Part shown: positions 59,887 through 64,000 of the stretch, one piece after another
Layout: each line of letters starts with the position of its first letter
Position numbering within the stretch: the stretch's first letter is position 1
Assembly: GCF_004328705.1 (NCBI RefSeq)
Contig: NZ_CP035319.1
Location: 3,720,001 to 3,784,000 of the forward strand
Reading direction: 5' to 3'
DNA: 64,000 bases
Origin: Rhodococcus sp. ABRD24
GTDB lineage: Bacteria > Actinomycetota > Actinomycetes > Mycobacteriales > Mycobacteriaceae
Notes under the pieces: generated by a model
Seen by the model: the letters and a program-made list of their open reading frames with translations, nothing else
What the model was told of the DNA's origin: nothing
The model's database searches: none
Program-made: the position numbers and the translations under genes

Positions 59887-62800
59887 ATGAGTCAGTCTTC
59901 GTTCGTTCACCTGCACAATCACACCGAGTATTCGATGCTTGATGGTGCGGCAAAGGTTGGTCCGTTGTTTCGGGAGGCGGAGCGTCTGGGGATGACGGCG
60001 GTGGGGATGACCGACCACGGCAACATGTATGGGGCGAGTGAGTTCTACAACGTTGCGAAGAAGCATGGCATCAAGCCGATCATCGGTATCGAGGCGTATG
60101 TTGCGCCGGAGTCGCGGTTCAACACCAAGTGGGTGTTGTGGGGTGATCGGAGTCAGAAGTCTGATGATGTGTCCGGTTCGGGTGCGTACACGCATATGAC
60201 GATGGTCGCGGAGAATGCGACGGGGTTGCGGAATCTGTTCAAGTTGTCGTCGTTGGCGTCGATCGAGGGTCAGCTCGGTAAGTGGCCGCGGATGGATGAG
60301 GATCTGATTGCCCAGCATGCGGAGGGGATCATCGCGACGACGGGTTGTCCGTCGGGGGAGATTCAGACGCGGTTGCGTCTGGGTCATGATCGGGAGGCGC
60401 TCGAGGCGGCGGCGAAGTGGCAGGAGATCTGGGGGAAGGACAATTTCTTTCTCGAGTTGATGGATCATGGGCTGTCGATCGAGCGTCGGGTGCGGGAGGG
60501 GTTGCTCGATATCGGTCGGCGGTTGGGTATTGCGCCGTTGGCGACGAATGACTGTCATTACGTGACGAAGGATGCGGCGGAGAATCACGAGGCGTTGTTG
60601 TGTATTCAGACGGGTAAGACGCTGTCGGATCCGACGCGGTTCAAGTTCGACGGTGACGGTTATTATCTCAAGTCCGCGGAGGAGATGCGGGCGATCTGGG
60701 ATGCGGAGGTGCCGGGGGCGTGTGACAACTCGCTGGTGATCGGTGAGCGGGTGCAGTCGTATGACGAGGTGTGGGCGCATCACGATCGGATGCCGGTTTT
60801 TCCGGTGCCGGAGGGGCATACGCAGCAGACGTTTCTGCGGCACGAGGTGTTGCGTGGGCTGGATCGTCGGTTCCCGGGTGGGCCGCCGCAGGAGTATCTC
60901 GAGCGTGCCGATTATGAGATCGGTGTGATCAATGAGATGGGGTTTCCGGCGTATTTCCTTGTTGTCGGTGATCTGATCAATTATGCGCGTGAGGTGGGTA
61001 TCCGGGTCGGTCCGGGTCGGGGTTCCGCGGCGGGTTCGTTGGTGGCGTATGCGATGGGTATCACCAATATCGATCCGATTCCGCATGGTTTGTTGTTCGA
61101 GCGGTTCCTCAATCCTGAGCGTGTGTCGATGCCTGATATCGATATCGATTTCGATGATCGTCGTCGTGGTGAGATGGTGCGGTATGCCACTGAGAAGTGG
61201 GGTAGTGACAAGGTCGCGCAGGTCATCACGTTCGGCACGATCAAGACGAAGGCTGCGATCAAGGATTCGGCGCGGGTGCAGTTCGGGCAGCCGGGGTTCG
61301 CGATTGCTGATCAGATCACCAAGGCGCTGCCGCCGCCGATCATGGCGAAGGATATTTCGGTGGCGGGGATCACCGATCCGGAGCATGAGCGGTACAAGGA
61401 GGCTGTGGAGGTTCGGGCGCTGATCGATTCGAATCCGGATGTCGCGAAGATTTATCAGACCGCGAAGGGTCTCGAGGGTCTGATTCGTAATGCGGGTGTG
61501 CATGCGTGTGCGGTGATCATGTCGTCGGAGCCGCTCACGGATGCGATTCCGGTGTGGAAGCGTGCGCAGGACGGTGCGATCATCACCGGTTGGGATTATC
61601 CGTCGTGTGAGGCTATCGGCCTGTTGAAGATGGATTTTCTGGGTTTGCGTAACCTCACGGTGATCGGTGACGCGATCGAGAACATCAAGGCCAATCGTGG
61701 CATCGACATCGACCTCGACACGCTCACACTGGACGATGAGGCTACCTACGCGATGCTCGCCCGAGGCGACAATCTTGGTGTCTTCCAACTGGACTCGGCG
61801 GGCATGCGCGAGTTACTGCTGCGCATGGCACCCACCGAGTTCAACGATCTCATCGCATCGAACGCTCTCTACCGTCCAGGGCCGATGGGGGTCGGAGCGC
61901 ACTGGGCGTATGCGGACCGCAAGAACGGCCGTGAGGCGGTGACGCCGATCCACCCCGAACTCGACGAACCGCTCAGCGACATATTGGGCGAGACGTACGC
62001 ACTGATTGTCTACCAGGAGCAGATCATGCAGATCGCTCAGAAGGTGGCCGGCTACTCACTCGGACAGGCAGATCTGCTTCGCCGAGCCATGGGGAAGAAG
62101 AAGCCCGAGGTGCTTGCTGCGGAGTTCGAGAACTTCCGCAATGGCATGCGCAGCAACGGGTACAGCGACGAAGCGATGACGGCACTGTGGGAGGCCGTGC
62201 TGCCGTTCGCCGGCTACGCCTACAACAAGTCGCACGCCGCCGGATACAGCCTCGTCATGTTCTGGACCGCGTATCTCAAGGCGAACTATCCGGCCGAGTA
62301 CATGGCCGGCCTGCTCACCTCGGTCGGTGACGACAAGGACAAGGCTGCCGTGTACTTGGCGGACTGCCGCAAGATGGGCATCACCGTGCTCCCGCCGGAC
62401 GTCAACGAATCCGAGGTCAACTTCGCCTCCGTCGGTGAGGACATCCGGTTCGGCCTCGGCGCGGTCCGCAACGTCGGCGCCAACGTCGTCGCGTCGATCA
62501 TCAGGGCACGCACCGAGAAATCGAAGTTCACCGACTTCTCCGACTATCTCGGCAAGATCGACGCTCTCGCCTGTTCCAAGAAGGTCACCGAATCACTCAT
62601 CAAGGCAGGCGGATTCGACTCGCTCGGTCACCCGCGCAAGGGCCTGATGCTGGTACACGCCGATGCGATCGACGCGGTCATGGGCACCAAGAAGGCCGAG
62701 GCGATCGGCCAGTTCGACCTGTTCGGCGGCGATGACGCGGACGAATCTGTCGCGTCTGTGTTCAACGTCAAGATTCCCGACGAGGAATGGGAGACCAAGC

Positions 62801-63465
62801 ATCGCCTCGCCCTCGAACGCGAGATGCTGGGCCTCTACGTGTCCGGGCACCCCCTCGACGACGTCGCAGCCGAACTTGCGTCGCTCGCCGATACGTCCGT
62901 CGCCGCTGTCCTCGACGGGCAAGTGCGACACGGCCAGCAGATTGTCATCGGAGGAATCGTCGCATCGGTTGACCGCCGCCTGAACAAGAAGGGTGAGCCC
63001 TGGGCCATCGTCGAGCTCTCCGACCTCGATGCCGGCACCGAAGTGCTCTTCTTCTCTTCCACTTACACCGACGCGCACCCTGTCCTCATCGAGGACGCAA
63101 TCCTCCTCGTCACCGCAAATGTCAGCATGCGCGGGGAGAGAACGTCCCTCATCGCCGCCGATGTCGCCGTCCCTGACTTGAAGAATGGGGGAGCGCACAG
63201 TAATCCGGTCACCCTCACGATCTCGGTACAGGCATGTACTCGGGACAACGTCGAAGCCCTTCGTGAGATCCTGCAACGCCATCCTGGGGATTCGGACGTC
63301 CACATCATCGTGTCCGGGTCTACGAGGGCGACACGGTGGGCGTTGGACCCGCGCTATCGGGTCCGTAAGACTCCGGCTCTGATGGGCGATCTCAAAGCAC
63401 TGCTCGGAGTCGCCTGCCTGGCAGCGCATTCAGCTACACCCGCATCTGTCCCGGTCAATTCCTGA
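59887..63465 (+). CDS. dnaE: DNA polymerase III alpha subunit (DnaE1 type), mosaic codon use
   Basis: A 1192-residue C-family polymerase: PHP domain ([13 protein letters not shown], 8-20), palm with [17 protein letters not shown] and the catalytic Asp residues in [15 protein letters not shown] (about 415-429), thumb/fingers, [18 protein letters not shown] and an OB domain (about 1015-1060). Full length, so probably functional. Codons 1 to about 600 prefer GGT/GGG, GAT, TTG and GCG; after about 61690 they switch to GGC, GAC, CTC and GCC as in the neighbours. The first half also carries a 638-codon open frame on the other strand. It may be a second dnaE copy or a recombinant. Confidence 0.88.
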   Translation: MSQSSFVHLHNHTEYSMLDGAAKVGPLFREAERLGMTAVGMTDHGNMYGASEFYNVAKKHGIKPIIGIEAYVAPESRFNTKWVLWGDRSQKSDDVSGSGAYTHMTMVAENATGLRNLFKLSSLASIEGQLGKWPRMDEDLIAQHAEGIIATTGCPSGEIQTRLRLGHDREALEAAAKWQEIWGKDNFFLELMDHGLSIERRVREGLLDIGRRLGIAPLATNDCHYVTKDAAENHEALLCIQTGKTLSDPTRFKFDGDGYYLKSAEEMRAIWDAEVPGACDNSLVIGERVQSYDEVWAHHDRMPVFPVPEGHTQQTFLRHEVLRGLDRRFPGGPPQEYLERADYEIGVINEMGFPAYFLVVGDLINYAREVGIRVGPGRGSAAGSLVAYAMGITNIDPIPHGLLFERFLNPERVSMPDIDIDFDDRRRGEMVRYATEKWGSDKVAQVITFGTIKTKAAIKDSARVQFGQPGFAIADQITKALPPPIMAKDISVAGITDPEHERYKEAVEVRALIDSNPDVAKIYQTAKGLEGLIRNAGVHACAVIMSSEPLTDAIPVWKRAQDGAIITGWDYPSCEAIGLLKMDFLGLRNLTVIGDAIENIKANRGIDIDLDTLTLDDEATYAMLARGDNLGVFQLDSAGMRELLLRMAPTEFNDLIASNALYRPGPMGVGAHWAYADRKNGREAVTPIHPELDEPLSDILGETYALIVYQEQIMQIAQKVAGYSLGQADLLRRAMGKKKPEVLAAEFENFRNGMRSNGYSDEAMTALWEAVLPFAGYAYNKSHAAGYSLVMFWTAYLKANYPAEYMAGLLTSVGDDKDKAAVYLADCRKMGITVLPPDVNESEVNFASVGEDIRFGLGAVRNVGANVVASIIRARTEKSKFTDFSDYLGKIDALACSKKVTESLIKAGGFDSLGHPRKGLMLVHADAIDAVMGTKKAEAIGQFDLFGGDDADESVASVFNVKIPDEEWETKHRLALEREMLGLYVSGHPLDDVAAELASLADTSVAAVLDGQVRHGQQIVIGGIVASVDRRLNKKGEPWAIVELSDLDAGTEVLFFSSTYTDAHPVLIEDAILLVTANVSMRGERTSLIAADVAVPDLKNGGAHSNPVTLTISVQACTRDNVEALREILQRHPGDSDVHIIVSGSTRATRWALDPRYRVRKTPALMGDLKALLGVACLAAHSATPASVPVNS

Positions 63466-63601
63466 CGAGCCGGAACCAGTGCGGCGCGGCATTCCGCATC
63501 GACCCGGTCGTCGGGCGCCGTGATCGCGGCATCGGAGGGCGAAACGCCCTCGACTCGAACGTGGGCGCCGCCGTGGCAAACGCGCAATGTCCACTTCGTG
63601 A

Positions 63602-64000
<399 letters not shown>

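Noticed and set aside
59872-61788. 638-codon open frame antisense to dnaE
   Set aside because: The translation is dominated by Arg, His, Thr and Leu with no fold-like pattern; it arises from the codon style of the first half of dnaE. Used only as evidence for the codon switch.

Overview
The window is high-G+C actinobacterial DNA with dense, often overlapping genes (GTGA/ATGA junctions), frequent GTG/TTG starts and C/G-ending codons. An antigen-85-type esterase, a PrrA/PrrB two-component pair, an AccD3-like carboxyltransferase, SepH and a DUF2537 protein point to a mycolic-acid-containing member of the Mycobacteriales, most likely Rhodococcus or a close relative. The genus is an inference. The order methyltransferase, DUF2537, sepH, serC, citA, gltA, prrB/prrA, accD3 follows the backbone I recall around Rv0881-Rv0904c of Mycobacterium tuberculosis, with extra genes inserted.

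Layout. 1-10.2 kb is accessory: a fragment of a probable MarR regulator; a divergent catabolic-looking cluster (SCP-x-type thiolase, carotenoid/stilbene-cleaving oxygenase and tandem HxlR regulator leftward; thiolase and acyl-CoA ligase rightward); a TetR/quinone-oxidoreductase pair with a clear operator; and a coupled small-ORF/membrane-protein pair. 10.2-20.7 kb is core: SPOUT methyltransferase, DUF2537, DUF6928-like, sepH, serC, citrate synthase 2, pdxH-MFS-PfkB, main citrate synthase, double FKBP. 20.7-27.7 kb carries RidA, a small membrane protein, the mycolyltransferase-like esterase and the operon prrA-prrB-large membrane protein with a kinase-like middle.

27.7-46.1 kb is the second accessory block. 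It holds MarR with a truncated methyltransferase; a BlaI-M56-DsbA-CcdA redox module with operators in a divergent promoter; photolyase; an OYE-type flavoprotein; prpE; AlkD; GPP34; MerR with an aldo/keto reductase; and a decayed mobile segment. That segment contains an apparent HigB-HigA single-ORF fusion, a DnaB-N-like gene split by an in-frame TAG, and an IS3-family element whose transposase is also split by TAG and which appears to interrupt another ORF.

46.2-59.8 kb holds accD3, an XRE/membrane/ABC-export operon, a copper/heme-peroxidase group, ABC-F, the coupled TetR-LLM-enoyl-CoA hydratase-SDR operon, a cold-shock-like protein and a LysR regulator. 59.9-63.5 kb is a complete dnaE-type polymerase gene with a marked codon-style switch about halfway. 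An aldo/keto reductase runs off the right edge. I saw no rRNA, tRNA or CRISPR array.
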